In this document: piece after piece, positions 31,231 to 39,908 of the stretch
How the letters are laid out: each line of letters starts with the position of its first letter
How positions within the stretch are numbered: the first letter of the stretch is position 1
NCBI GenBank assembly: GCA_016184105.1
Contig: JACPDI010000048.1
Span: 1-42,215 of the forward strand
DNA from: Acidobacteriota bacterium
Lineage (GTDB): Bacteria > Acidobacteriota > Vicinamibacteria > Vicinamibacterales > 2-12-FULL-66-21
Direction of reading: 5' to 3'
DNA: 42,215 nt
Translations under genes and position numbers: made by a program
The notes under the pieces: model-generated
The model's database searches: none
Told to the model about the DNA's origin: nothing
What the model saw: the letters and a program-made list of their open reading frames with translations, nothing else

Positions 31231-31240
31231 CATTATAATG
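31231..31240. promoter_or_regulatory. Symmetric bidirectional -10 element between nagZ and the GHMP kinase
   Basis: CATTATAATG is its own reverse complement and gives a TATAAT on both strands (31234-31239 plus, 31232-31237 minus). It is the centre of a 26-bp gap between divergent starts. The plus start GTG is 6 nt after the hexamer, the minus ATG 12 nt after its own. Symmetric -10 elements driving both directions are described in bacteria. Confidence 0.6.
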
Positions 31241-31245
31241 CGCGT

Positions 31246-32262
31246 GTGCGCATCGTTTCCTCCGCTCCCACCCGCATTGATCTCGCCGGCGGCACGATGG
31301 ACATCTGGCCGCTGTACCTGTTCCACGAGAGCGCGCAGACGCTGAACGCCGCGATCAGCCTTCGGGCTCACTGCACCCTGACGCCCGAGCCTGGCGGACG
31401 CATCGTGATCGAGTCGGCCGACACCGGGCGCACGGTCGAAGTGGAGCATTGGTCGGAGCTGCGTGGGAACCACGAGCTGAAGCTGCTCGGCCGGCTCCTC
31501 CATTTCTTCCGCGCCGAAGGACTGCGCGTGCACACCGTGTGCGAGTCGCCGGTCGGCGCCGGAATCGCCGGGTCGTCGGCGCTGAACGTGGCGGTGTGCG
31601 GCGCGCTCGCGGCCTGGTCGGATGCCGACATCGCTCCCGAAGACCTCCTCCAGATCGCCATGAACATCGAGGCGCAGGCGATCGACGTCCCGACGGGCGC
31701 GCAGGACTACAGGCCTGCGTACTATGGGGGCATCTCGGCCGTGGAGCTCGGCGAGCGCGGCGTGCGGCGCGTGCCGCTCGCCGTCAATCCCGCCGACCTC
31801 GAGGCGCACGTCGTCCTCGCCTACACCGGGGCGTCGCGCAATTCGGGGATTAATAACTGGGAGGTCTTCAAGCGGCACATCGAGGGGGATCGCGACATCT
31901 TCGACCGGTTCGAGCAGATTCGTGACATTGCAGTGGCGATGCGCGCCGCGCTCGAGCGCGGTCAGTGGAGTGAGGTCGGCCGGCAGATCGCCGAGGAGTG
32001 GGAGAACCGCAAGCGCCTCGCCCCGGGGGTGAGCACGCCGGAGATCGATCGCATGATGGCGGCGGCGCGCGTGGCGGGCGCGATCGGCACAAAGATCTGC
32101 GGCGCCGGTGGTGGCGGCTGTCTCGTGGCGTGTGCCGACCCGTCGCGGACATCGGCCGTGCGCGAGGCGCTCGGCGGCCACGGCGCGAGGCTGCTCGAGT
32201 ACCGGGTCGAGACGCAGGGGCTGCAGGTCGAGCGCACCGAGCCGGTCGCCGCCGGAGAATAA
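31246..32262 (+). CDS. GHMP-family sugar kinase, substrate unknown
   Basis: A 338-aa GHMP kinase. The N-terminus APTRIDLAGGTMDIWPLYLF is the sugar-binding motif, ESPVGAGIAGSSALNVAVCG (100-119) the ATP loop, and KICGAGGGGCLVAC the C-terminal motif 3. It resembles predicted kinases of the galactokinase/heptose-kinase branch rather than mevalonate or homoserine kinase. GTG 31246 was chosen because it starts the conserved RIVSSAPTR and lies exactly where transcription from TATAAT should begin. The stop TAA lies in a palindrome shared with the polX start. Divergent pairing with nagZ hints at sugar salvage, which is only inference. Confidence 0.75.
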   Translation: MRIVSSAPTRIDLAGGTMDIWPLYLFHESAQTLNAAISLRAHCTLTPEPGGRIVIESADTGRTVEVEHWSELRGNHELKLLGRLLHFFRAEGLRVHTVCESPVGAGIAGSSALNVAVCGALAAWSDADIAPEDLLQIAMNIEAQAIDVPTGAQDYRPAYYGGISAVELGERGVRRVPLAVNPADLEAHVVLAYTGASRNSGINNWEVFKRHIEGDRDIFDRFEQIRDIAVAMRAALERGQWSEVGRQIAEEWENRKRLAPGVSTPEIDRMMAAARVAGAIGTKICGAGGGGCLVACADPSRTSAVREALGGHGARLLEYRVETQGLQVERTEPVAAGE

Positions 32263-32281
32263 GTGGGACAGTCCCACTTAT
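32259..32281. repeat. 23-bp palindrome linking two genes
   Basis: ATAAGTGGGAC-A-GTCCCACTTAT is a perfect palindrome with a 1-nt centre. It contains the kinase stop TAA (32260-32262) and the first two bases of the polX ATG (32280-32282). It equals one arm of the 23906-23969 element except at two symmetric positions. Confidence 0.85.
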
Positions 32282-34004
32282 GGATAACTTCTCGATCGCC
32301 CGCATCTTCCGCGAAATCGCCGACCTCCTCGAAATCAAGGGAGAGAACCCCTTCAAGGTGCGGGCGTACCGCGGCGCGGCCGACACCGTCGCCGACTGCC
32401 CCGAAAGCGTCGCCAACCTGTCTGAAGACAACCGCCGGCGGCTGCCCGGAATCGGCAGGGACCTCGCCGGGAAGCTGGCCGAGCTCGTCGAGACCGGCGC
32501 CCTGGCCTACCACCGCGACCTCCTCGCCGAGTTTCCGCCATCCATCCTCGACATCCTCAAGCTCCAGGGCGTCGGGCCCAAGACCGTGGCGCTGCTCTAC
32601 CGCGAGCTGAATATCCGCACGCTCGACGACCTGGAGTCGGCCGCCCGCGCGGGGCGGCTGCGGGCGATCAAGGGCATGGGTGCGAAGAAGGAAGCGCTCA
32701 TGCTCAAGTCGATCGCGGAGCGGAAGCAGGCGCAAGGGAGACGGCTCACCGCAGAAGCGCACGACGTGGCGGCGGTGCTCGTCGCCGCGCTCCGGACGGG
32801 TGCGCCGGACGCCACGATTCTGCCGGTCGGCAGCCTCCGGCGAGGCTGCGAGACCTGCGGCGACCTCGACATCCTCGCCGCGGGCGCAGATGCCACGCTG
32901 ATGGACGTCTTCGCCAGGCACGCGCTCGTGGAGCGGGTGCTCGGGCGCGGCGAGACGAAGTCCAGCGTGCTGCTTCGCGGCGGCTTCCAGGCCGATCTGC
33001 GCGCCGTTCCGCGGGAGAGCGCGGGCGCCGCGATGCAGTACTTCACGGGATCGAAGGCACACAACATCGCCCTGCGGGATCGCGCGATCCAGCGCGGTCT
33101 CAAGCTGAACGAGTACGGGCTGTTCGATCTGGCCACCGGCATGCGCGTCGCGGGCGCCGCGGAAGAGGAGATCTACGAGGCGCTGGGCCTGGCGTGGGTG
33201 CCCCCCGAGCTGCGCGAGAATCGCGGTGAGATCGCGGCCGCCGAAGCGCGGGCGCTTCCCGAGTTGATCGAGCTTGCGGACATCCGTGGTGACCTGCACA
33301 TGCACACGACACGCACCGATGGGCGCGCCGACGCCGGGTCGATGGCGCGCGCCGCCCGGGAGCTCGGTCGCGAATACATCGCGATCACCGAGCACAGCAA
33401 GGCGCTGGCGATGGCCAATGGGCTGGACGAGCGTGCCGCGCTCGAGCACGCCGCCCGGGTGCGCGCACTGAACGGCCGCGTGGACGGCCTGACGGTGCTC
33501 GCCGGCATCGAGTGCGACATCCTGCCGGACGGGCGCCTGGATCTCTCCGACGACTGTCTCGCGCAGCTCGATTACGTGGTCGCCTCGGCGCACTCCGGGT
33601 TCGGCCAGGGGGAATCGGAAATGACCGAACGGCTCCTGCGGGCGCTTTCCTGCCCCTGGGTCGACGCGCTCGGGCATCCCACGGGGCGTCTCCTGCTCCG
33701 CCGCGAGGGATACCCCTTCCGGCTGGAGCAGGTCGTGACCGAGGCAGCCCGGCTCGGCGTGGCGCTCGAGATCAACTGCCAGATCGATCGGCTGGATCTC
33801 AATGACGTGAACGCGCGCCTCGCCCGCGAGCGGGGCGCCCGGCTGGTCATCAGCACCGACGCGCACGCGCCGTCGGCGCTCGGATGGATGCGCTGGGGCG
33901 TGACCGTCGCGAGGCGCGCCTGGTTGCGCCGGAGCGACGTTCTCAATACCATGCCGCTCGACGCGTTCCGCGCGTCCCTGCGGCGCAGCCGCCCCCGACC
34001 ATGA
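32280..34004 (+). CDS. polX: DNA polymerase X with PHP domain
   Basis: Bacterial PolX fills short gaps in base excision repair and has PHP 3'-5' exonuclease activity. The 574-aa product has an N-terminal HhH region (NRRRLPGIGRDLAGKLAELV, LKLQGVGPKTVALLYREL), the palm motif GSLRRGCETCGDLDI with D195 and D197, the third Asp239 in FQADLRAV, then the PHP domain from about 335 (DLHMHTTRTDGRAD, AITEHS, GIECDILPDG, ASAHSGFGQ, STDAHAP). All catalytic residues appear intact, unlike the paralogue at 17818. The ATG is supplied by the palindrome. Confidence 0.93.
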   Translation: MDNFSIARIFREIADLLEIKGENPFKVRAYRGAADTVADCPESVANLSEDNRRRLPGIGRDLAGKLAELVETGALAYHRDLLAEFPPSILDILKLQGVGPKTVALLYRELNIRTLDDLESAARAGRLRAIKGMGAKKEALMLKSIAERKQAQGRRLTAEAHDVAAVLVAALRTGAPDATILPVGSLRRGCETCGDLDILAAGADATLMDVFARHALVERVLGRGETKSSVLLRGGFQADLRAVPRESAGAAMQYFTGSKAHNIALRDRAIQRGLKLNEYGLFDLATGMRVAGAAEEEIYEALGLAWVPPELRENRGEIAAAEARALPELIELADIRGDLHMHTTRTDGRADAGSMARAARELGREYIAITEHSKALAMANGLDERAALEHAARVRALNGRVDGLTVLAGIECDILPDGRLDLSDDCLAQLDYVVASAHSGFGQGESEMTERLLRALSCPWVDALGHPTGRLLLRREGYPFRLEQVVTEAARLGVALEINCQIDRLDLNDVNARLARERGARLVISTDAHAPSALGWMRWGVTVARRAWLRRSDVLNTMPLDAFRASLRRSRPRP

Positions 34005-34192
34005 CGACACTCGCCGAGATCCGGAAAATCTACTACAGCACCACGAAGGCGACGATCAAGCGCGATCTCGCGCGGGCGATCGAGCTGCTGAAGACGATGG
34101 AGACCGAGGAAGAACGCGACAAGGCCGCCGTGTACATGGACGGCCTGTCGCAGATGCGCTCGGAGTGGGCGGCGCAAAAGAAGATGCGGTAG
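34001..34192 (+). CDS. Small charged helical protein
   Basis: A 63-aa product that overlaps the polX stop (ATGA). It is highly charged and helical (IKRDLARAIELLKTMETEEE) with no Cys, signal or membrane segment. I do not recognise it. The overlap suggests coupled translation with PolX. Confidence 0.5.
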   Translation: MTTLAEIRKIYYSTTKATIKRDLARAIELLKTMETEEERDKAAVYMDGLSQMRSEWAAQKKMR

Positions 34193-34214
34193 GGTGCCCT
34201 GTGCCTGCCCCTGC

Positions 34215-35000
34215 TCACCGCTTCGCGCTCTTGACGAGGAACTTCCGCGCGGCCACGCGCAGACTTTCAGGCACGTTGCGATCCGTGCCGAGCGCCTTGA
34301 GGTCCCGCTCATTGAGCCGCTGGATGAAATTCATCGACAGCGCGGGGGGTGTCTTCGAGTTCCTGACGAGCGCGACGATCACGCCGTAGTTCTTTGTCCA
34401 GCTCCGGTTGCTGGCAATGATCCGGAGCACCTCCTCGGAGACGTTCCCCATCCGCGCGAACGCCTCGATTTCACTTTCGTTGACCTTCGGGCTGCTGAGC
34501 ACGGCGATCGACACGAGCTTGTTCGAGTCGCGAATCAGCACCGCGCGCTGCTCGCGCGTGCCTTTGGTCGCCAGTTTCAGCCGGTCCAGCACGGGCAAGG
34601 TCGACAGCAGCGCGGTGGAAACCCGATCGTCCTCTCCCTCGCCCGGCGCCGGCAACTCGGGGAGATCGTCGTCTGGTGTCTGGACGAGGGGCTCCTCTGA
34701 CGGCACGGAGACCGCAGGCCCGGCGGCGATGCCGCGCGTGGTAAAGAACTGCCGGATCTCGTCCGGCACATCCGAGCGTCCAAGAAACGCGCTGACCGGT
34801 TCGGCCGGCAAGGCCGCGATCGTTTCGCGCGCCGCCGCCGCGACGTCACGGTCGGCATCGTCGTGCAGGAGGACGAGCAGGGCCAGCTGCTCGAGCGGTC
34901 GCGTGGCCAGCGCGCCCTGCGCGGCGAGCAGCCGCGCGTCGCGCGCCACTTCGCCGCGCCGGAAGAAATCGATGAGCGGGGTCCTGAGGCCGGGATCCAT
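34215..35000 (-). CDS. Helical-repeat protein of unknown function
   Basis: A 261-aa soluble protein. The N-terminal half (PLEQLALLVLLHDDADRDVA, AAARETIAALP) looks like HEAT-type or leucine-rich-variant helical repeats. The C-terminal half (TREQRAVLIRDSNKLVSIAV, VSEEVLRIIASNRSWTKNYG) resembles further repeats of this kind. An acidic linker joins them. No catalytic motif is seen. It lies 16 nt downstream of rodZ and is probably cotranscribed. Confidence 0.6.
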   Translation of the reverse strand: MDPGLRTPLIDFFRRGEVARDARLLAAQGALATRPLEQLALLVLLHDDADRDVAAAARETIAALPAEPVSAFLGRSDVPDEIRQFFTTRGIAAGPAVSVPSEEPLVQTPDDDLPELPAPGEGEDDRVSTALLSTLPVLDRLKLATKGTREQRAVLIRDSNKLVSIAVLSSPKVNESEIEAFARMGNVSEEVLRIIASNRSWTKNYGVIVALVRNSKTPPALSMNFIQRLNERDLKALGTDRNVPESLRVAARKFLVKSAKR

Positions 35001-35016
35001 GGTCGGCCCGCGGGGG

Positions 35017-35982
35017 CTACGGGAGGTAGCTCCGATAGTTCTCGCGCGTCAGGTTGATTTCGCGGACCTGCTGGCCACGGCCGAGCGGCTTTGCCATGCG
35101 GCCATTCAGCGCGATGGCGCAGGCCGCGGCGTCCCCCACTTGCAGCAGCGCGGTTTGGCGGAACCGGTGAGACTCACGTCCCCCTGCGGGGATCAGGCGT
35201 GACAGCACGACCTCTCCATCCACGGTCAGCTTCGCCCAGCAGTCCGACGTCGGCAGAATTTCGAGCGTAATGGCTTCGGGATCCTGCTCGCCGACGGGCG
35301 TGGGCGCCGGCACGCCTGGCGAAGACGGCGGCGCGGCTTCCGATGGCGGCGAGGCTTGTGCGGCTTCCGATGGCGGCGGCGCCGCGGCCGTCCCCTCAGG
35401 ACGGCCAGCGGCCTCCTCCACGGCAGTGGCCGCCGTTTCAGAGGGGGCAGCGGCAGCCGACGCGGGCCGGCCGGACGCATCTCCCGCCGGCATCGGGCTT
35501 CGAGAGCCGAAATAGATGATCGCGGCCGCAATAGGCAGGCTCACGAGCACCAGCTTCAGCACTACGCCGGCCATTCGCTGCTTGCTCTCAAAGTCGACTT
35601 CGTCGTTGATCCCGCCGGCGTCGGGCGGCGCCGGCACGGGCCTTGGCACGGCCGGGGCCGGGCGGCTGATCGGCGCGGGCGCGGATCGCGGCGGCACGAC
35701 CGGGCGCGCGCCTGCCGACGGAGGGAAGGGGACGGCCGGCGGCAGCTCGCCTCCGAAGCGCTCCAGGAACTGCTTGACGGTCTCGTCGGGATCGAGGCCC
35801 ACTTCGATCGCGTACGACCGGACGAAGGCCCGGCTGAAAATTCCGCCGGGAAGCTTCGAGACGTCGTTGCGCTCGAGCCCCTCGAGCGCAACGACCGAGA
35901 TCTTGGTGGAGGCTGCGATCTGCCGGAGGGAAATCCCCTTGCGCTCTCGCGCTTCGCGGAGCTGCGCGCCGAAATCTGCCAT
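35017..35982 (-). CDS. rodZ: RodZ-like cytoskeletal/cell-shape protein
   Basis: RodZ anchors MreB filaments to the inner membrane. The 321-aa product has an N-terminal helix-turn-helix of the HTH_25 type (FGAQLREARERKGISLRQIA, PGGIFSRAFVRSYAIEVGLD), one membrane helix at about 138-158, a long Ala/Pro-rich periplasmic linker and a C-terminal DUF4115-like beta domain (CWAKLTVDGEVV, then VREINLTREN). ATG 35982 matches the family start; TTG 35994 is less likely. No mreB in the window. Confidence 0.82.
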   Translation of the reverse strand: MADFGAQLREARERKGISLRQIAASTKISVVALEGLERNDVSKLPGGIFSRAFVRSYAIEVGLDPDETVKQFLERFGGELPPAVPFPPSAGARPVVPPRSAPAPISRPAPAVPRPVPAPPDAGGINDEVDFESKQRMAGVVLKLVLVSLPIAAAIIYFGSRSPMPAGDASGRPASAAAAPSETAATAVEEAAGRPEGTAAAPPPSEAAQASPPSEAAPPSSPGVPAPTPVGEQDPEAITLEILPTSDCWAKLTVDGEVVLSRLIPAGGRESHRFRQTALLQVGDAAACAIALNGRMAKPLGRGQQVREINLTRENYRSYLP

Positions 35983-35995
35983 CGATGCGTTCAAT

Positions 35996-36670
35996 TTAGA
36001 TGAGCGGTTTCACGCTGTCAAACGCCGATCGCACCTGCCGCACCGATTCGGCGAGCCGGAGGGTATCGGTCGTGGCAAACCACCGTACGGCGGCCACCCC
36101 CGCGGCGAAGGGGGCGATGTCGCGAACGCGTGTCGCGTCGATGCCTCCGATCGCCAGGACGGGAACGTGGCTGTGTCTCGACGCGTCCGCCAGCCCCTGC
36201 TCGCCGGCCCACCGGTGGCCCGGAGGCTTGGACGAGGTCGGATACACGGCTCCGAAGATGATAAAGTCCGCGCCGCCGCGCGAGGCACGCTCGATTTCCT
36301 CCGGCGCATGCGTCGAGCATCCAATCAAGAAATCGACGGGCGCAAGCGATCGCGCCGCTTCGGCAGGCATGCTCCCTGCCTTCAACTGGACGCCGTGCGT
36401 GCCGGCGGCCAGCGCGACGTCGAGGCGGTCGTTCACCAGCACGCGCGTCGCCGATCCCTGCACGGCCGACACGACGTCTTCGACAAGGGTCAGGAGGGCG
36501 CGATCCGGCAGGTCGCGTTCCCGGATTTGGAATAGATCCGCACCGGCGGCGGCAGCCGCCCGCGCCTGGCCGGCTATCGCGCGGAGCTGCGCGTCCAGCG
36601 GCCGGCCGGGTCGCAGCCGGTGGCGGTCGGTGATCACGCACACGAGCCCGCGCGCGCGCTCGAGTGGCAC
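35996..36670 (-). CDS. thiE: Thiamine phosphate synthase family (ThiE/TenI)
   Basis: ThiE joins the thiazole and pyrimidine phosphates to thiamine phosphate. The 224-aa TIM barrel has LVCVITDRHRL, DLFQIRERDLPDRALL, RVLVNDRLDVALAAGTHGVQ, IGCSTHAPEEIERA and the phosphate loop PVLAIGGIDATRV. The regulator-like paralogue TenI shares this fold; RERDLPDR and VNDR favour a catalytic ThiE-like enzyme but do not prove it. GTG start at 36670. No other thiamine gene and no riboswitch nearby. Confidence 0.8.
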   Translation of the reverse strand: MPLERARGLVCVITDRHRLRPGRPLDAQLRAIAGQARAAAAAGADLFQIRERDLPDRALLTLVEDVVSAVQGSATRVLVNDRLDVALAAGTHGVQLKAGSMPAEAARSLAPVDFLIGCSTHAPEEIERASRGGADFIIFGAVYPTSSKPPGHRWAGEQGLADASRHSHVPVLAIGGIDATRVRDIAPFAAGVAAVRWFATTDTLRLAESVRQVRSAFDSVKPLI

Positions 36671-36675
36671 CGGCG

Positions 36676-36948
36676 TCAGCCCGCGCTGCCGGCCGACTCC
36701 GGCCGCTGGGAGCGGGGCTTCATCACGATCTCAAACAGGTCGATCAAACCCGCGCCGGCGCTGACGACGCCGATCGCCGAAATGGCCCCGCGGAGCCACG
36801 GGCTGAGCAGCACGTTGCGCAGCAGGGGCCACGCGCCCACGAAGTAGTTGCGTTCCCAGAACGTGGTCCACGGCGCCACGGTGAGCACGACGCCCATTTC
36901 GACCAGGTAGGCGACGATGATCAGCCGCGTGAACAGGTTGCCGGTCAG
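36676..36948 (-). CDS. Small membrane protein, possibly starting at CTG
   Basis: Two or three hydrophobic segments: NLFTRLIIVAYLVEMGVVLT, then WLRGAISAIGVVSAGAGLID. The first ATG in frame (36897) would cut the first helix in half. The open frame instead starts cleanly at CTG 36948, which overlaps the TGA stop of the TPR gene as CTGA, mirroring the ATGA/GTGA junctions elsewhere. From CTG it is 90 aa, from ATG 73 aa. Function unknown; ends 6 nt before thiE. Confidence 0.5.
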   Translation of the reverse strand: MTGNLFTRLIIVAYLVEMGVVLTVAPWTTFWERNYFVGAWPLLRNVLLSPWLRGAISAIGVVSAGAGLIDLFEIVMKPRSQRPESAGSAG

Positions 36949-38888
36949 CTTCCGCTCTCCACGCGCGACAGCCGGTCCACGCGCGCTTTGGCGTCACGGA
37001 AACTTCCGGCGTCGGCGAGCAGCTCCAGGAATACGGCGAGCGCCCGGGCGTTCTCGCCGTGCTCCTCGAGGGTCACGCCGAGGTCGTAGAGCAGCGAACG
37101 CCCGTCCTCGGCGGACGGCGCCGGCGCCTCCGCCGCGCGCTCCATCCATTCGAGCGCCTGCGCGATCTCGCCGCGCTGCCGGTGCAGCCTGCCAAGCGCC
37201 GTCGAGGCTTCGAAGCGATGCCGCGGCGATCGCGCCGCTTGCGAGAGCGCCCTGACCGCTTCGTCGAACATACCCATCTCGATGCAGGTCTTTCCGAGCT
37301 TCAGCTGTTCGGCCGCTTCTTCCGCCCCAGGCTGCCTCGCCATCGTGTCGCGTGCCCGCGCGAACGCCTCGTCCAGGGATTTGGGGGCGGGAGCGGATGG
37401 CTCCGAGGCGTCGAGTGAAAGCAGGGCGCCCGTCAGATCGACCTCAATGGCCGAGGAAGGCGCCTCCGCCGCGTCGAGTTCGCGAAGCAGCTGGTGCAGC
37501 GCCTCGAGGTCCACGTCTTTTTCCGCGTTCTCGGCGGCGGCCTTCGTCTGCACGTTCGACGTCTCCGCCGGCGGCGGCGTTGCCGCGAGAGGCGCTGGCG
37601 CCGGCGCTTCCTCACGCGGCATCGGCATCACGGGACCGAGATCGGCGAGGGGAAAGTGGTCGGTGGCCTGGAACGGCACCTGGCCGTTCAGCCGTTCCGC
37701 GATGACGCTGTCCGGATCGGAGACCTTCAACATCGTCAGCGCCTGGCGGAAGCGCTGGATGTGGGCACTCTCCCACGGCTCGCGCGCGACCAGGTCCTCG
37801 GCCATGAGCCGGGCCTCCGCGCCCTGCCCCGCGGCGAGGTACGCGTCGCACAGCTGCTCCTGCGTCTCGTACATCGTCGCCTCGAGCCCGCCAGCCACGC
37901 AGACTTCGACCAGCTTGAGCAACGCAGGAATCTGCAGCGCCGCGCGCGCGACGTACTCCTGGAGCAGCGACGCGGCCGTCTGGTGGTCGCCATGGTCCAC
38001 CGCGACGGCTGCCGCGGTGTCGATGCAGACGAGCGCGGCCTCGGGCTTCGACTGGCAGAGCGTCCAGCCGAGCTCGACCACGTCGTTCACCTTCGACGAA
38101 TCGAGTTCGAGAATCCGGCCGACAATCGGCGCCGCGGCGGCAAGGTCCCCTTCGCGCAGCTCGACCTCCGCGAGGGTCATGAGGAGGCCGGAGTCCTGCC
38201 CCGCCGTCTCGGCATCCAGGACTTCGCGCACACCGGCGAGGTCGCCGCGGTCCAGGCAGGCGCGCGCGAGCTGCGACCGCCCTTCACGGTCAGCCGGATC
38301 GAGTCGCACCGCCTGGCGGAGCGCGGCCAGGGCGTCGGCCTCACGGTCCTTCTCGAACAGGTCCGCTGAAATGGCGCGGTAGCGCTCGGCCGCCAGCGCT
38401 GTGCTGCCCCCCTCTGCAAGCACGCGCGCGGCGTGCAGGCGTGCGTCGATGTCGGCCGGGTCGAGCGAGCCGAGGCGGACCACGATCTCGTCGGCCCCCT
38501 GGCGATCGCCCCGGAACCGGCGGCGCTCCGCCACGGCGGCAAACTGCGCCTTCGCGTCGGCGATCAGCCCCTGCCTCGCCGAGATCTCGGCGAGCTGGAG
38601 CTGTACCGCCTCGTCATCCGGATGAATCTTGAGGATCTTCTTGTAGAGCGCCGCCGCCTTCGAGTAGAAGCCCTCGCGGCTGAAGTGATCCGCGATTCGC
38701 GCGTACTGCCGCGCCGCGTTCTCGAGCTGGCCCGCGCGGACGAACAGATCCCCGAGGGCGTTGATGGTGTTCCAGTCCTTCGGGAACTCCTCGACCACGC
38801 GGACGTACTCCGCGATGGCGGCATCGAGCCGCCCCTGACGAAGAAGCTTCTCGGCTTTCTTCAGCGATTCTTCGCGGTCGAAGGGCAC
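36945..38888 (-). CDS. Large TPR-repeat protein
   Basis: A 647-aa soluble protein with about ten TPR-like helix pairs. Examples are ESLKKAEKLLRQGRLDAAIA, AAALYKKILKIHPDDEAVQL and, near the end, ALGRLHRQRGEIAQALEWME. A disordered, Pro/Ala/Glu-rich segment at about 425-500 divides two TPR blocks. No enzyme motif or signal. Start is GTG 38888 (MPFDREESLKKAEKLL). Probably a scaffold, perhaps for motility or secretion in such bacteria, but that is a guess. Confidence 0.75.
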   Translation of the reverse strand: MPFDREESLKKAEKLLRQGRLDAAIAEYVRVVEEFPKDWNTINALGDLFVRAGQLENAARQYARIADHFSREGFYSKAAALYKKILKIHPDDEAVQLQLAEISARQGLIADAKAQFAAVAERRRFRGDRQGADEIVVRLGSLDPADIDARLHAARVLAEGGSTALAAERYRAISADLFEKDREADALAALRQAVRLDPADREGRSQLARACLDRGDLAGVREVLDAETAGQDSGLLMTLAEVELREGDLAAAAPIVGRILELDSSKVNDVVELGWTLCQSKPEAALVCIDTAAAVAVDHGDHQTAASLLQEYVARAALQIPALLKLVEVCVAGGLEATMYETQEQLCDAYLAAGQGAEARLMAEDLVAREPWESAHIQRFRQALTMLKVSDPDSVIAERLNGQVPFQATDHFPLADLGPVMPMPREEAPAPAPLAATPPPAETSNVQTKAAAENAEKDVDLEALHQLLRELDAAEAPSSAIEVDLTGALLSLDASEPSAPAPKSLDEAFARARDTMARQPGAEEAAEQLKLGKTCIEMGMFDEAVRALSQAARSPRHRFEASTALGRLHRQRGEIAQALEWMERAAEAPAPSAEDGRSLLYDLGVTLEEHGENARALAVFLELLADAGSFRDAKARVDRLSRVESGS

Positions 38889-38921
38889 ACGGACTCCCCG
38901 AATGTTCTGCGCGGGAATGAT

Positions 38922-39545
38922 TTATCCCATCCTATCAAACATCGTAGGGGGCCGGAACGAGCGACGGTGGACGTCCGAGTACCCGTGCCGCGCGACCGCT
39001 TCGAGGTGATCCCTGGTCGCGTACCCTTTGTGACGGTCGAATCCGTACCGCGGATCCTGCGCGTGCAGCTCCAGCATGAAACGGTCGCGGCTGACCTTCG
39101 CGACGATCGAGGCCGCGGCGATCGCCGTACATCTCGCGTCGCCGTGCGCCACGGGACGCTGCGCCATGAACAGGCGGGGGATGCGGAACGCGTCGACCAG
39201 CACCATGTCGGGCAGCGGGACGATGCTCATCACGGCACGCCGCATGGCGCGCAGCGATGCCTGGTGGATATTGACCTCGTCGATCTCGGCAGGGTCGACG
39301 AACCAGACGCCCCAGCCTGCCGCACCGCGCACGATCTTCGCGTACAGCCCGGCGCGTTCGGCGGCGGTCACCGTCTTCGAGTCGGTGATGCGGGGGATGT
39401 AGCGATCGGGATCGAGGATGACCGCGGCGGCGACGACGGGCCCGGCCAGGCAGCCGCGGCCCGCCTCGTCGACGCCGGCAACGCGCGCGAACCCCTGCCG
39501 CCGCAAGGTGTTCTCGAGCGTCCTGAACGCACGATGCCGGACCAT
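38922..39545 (-). CDS. rnhB: Ribonuclease HII
   Basis: It removes ribonucleotides from DNA. The 207-aa product has GVDEAGRGCLAGPVVAAAV (D26, E27), TDSKTVTAAER, a third acid in VLVDAF, and AIAAASIVAKVSRDRFM, then YGFDRHKGYATRDH. Immediately downstream of rplS, the common bacterial order. Confidence 0.95.
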   Translation of the reverse strand: MVRHRAFRTLENTLRRQGFARVAGVDEAGRGCLAGPVVAAAVILDPDRYIPRITDSKTVTAAERAGLYAKIVRGAAGWGVWFVDPAEIDEVNIHQASLRAMRRAVMSIVPLPDMVLVDAFRIPRLFMAQRPVAHGDARCTAIAAASIVAKVSRDRFMLELHAQDPRYGFDRHKGYATRDHLEAVARHGYSDVHRRSFRPPTMFDRMG

Positions 39546-39560
39546 CGATGGAAACGGGAC

Positions 39561-39908
39561 TCAGCTGACCTTCTTCTTCTCCGTCATCCGCGCGGCCTTG
39601 CCCTTCAGCTCGCGCAGGAAGTACAGCTTCGCGCGACGGACCTTCGCCGACCGCACGACCTCGATCTTGTCCACGATAGGCGAGTGCAGCGGGAAGATGC
39701 GCTCGACGCCCTGGCCGAACGACACCTTGCGGACCGTGAAGGTCGCGCGCGGGCCGCCGCGATGCTGGCCGATGATCATCCCCTCGAAGATCTGGATCCG
39801 CTCCTTGTCCCCCTCGCGCACTTTCACGTGCACGCGCACGGTGTCGCCGGGACGCATTGCCGGGCGCTCGACAAGCTGCTGCTTCTCGAGGCTGTCCATC
39901 AGGTTCAT
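39561..39908 (-). CDS. rplS: 50S ribosomal protein L19
   Basis: L19 sits at the subunit interface. 115 aa, normal length, with [54 protein letters not shown] and [15 protein letters not shown]. Overlaps the trmD stop by ATGA. Confidence 0.97.
   Translation of the reverse strand: MNLMDSLEKQQLVERPAMRPGDTVRVHVKVREGDKERIQIFEGMIIGQHRGGPRATFTVRKVSFGQGVERIFPLHSPIVDKIEVVRSAKVRRAKLYFLRELKGKAARMTEKKKVS

Noticed and set aside
31962-34010. 682-codon minus-strand frame
   Set aside because: Antisense of polX and the kinase end; His/Arg/Glu-rich shadow typical of GC-rich genes.
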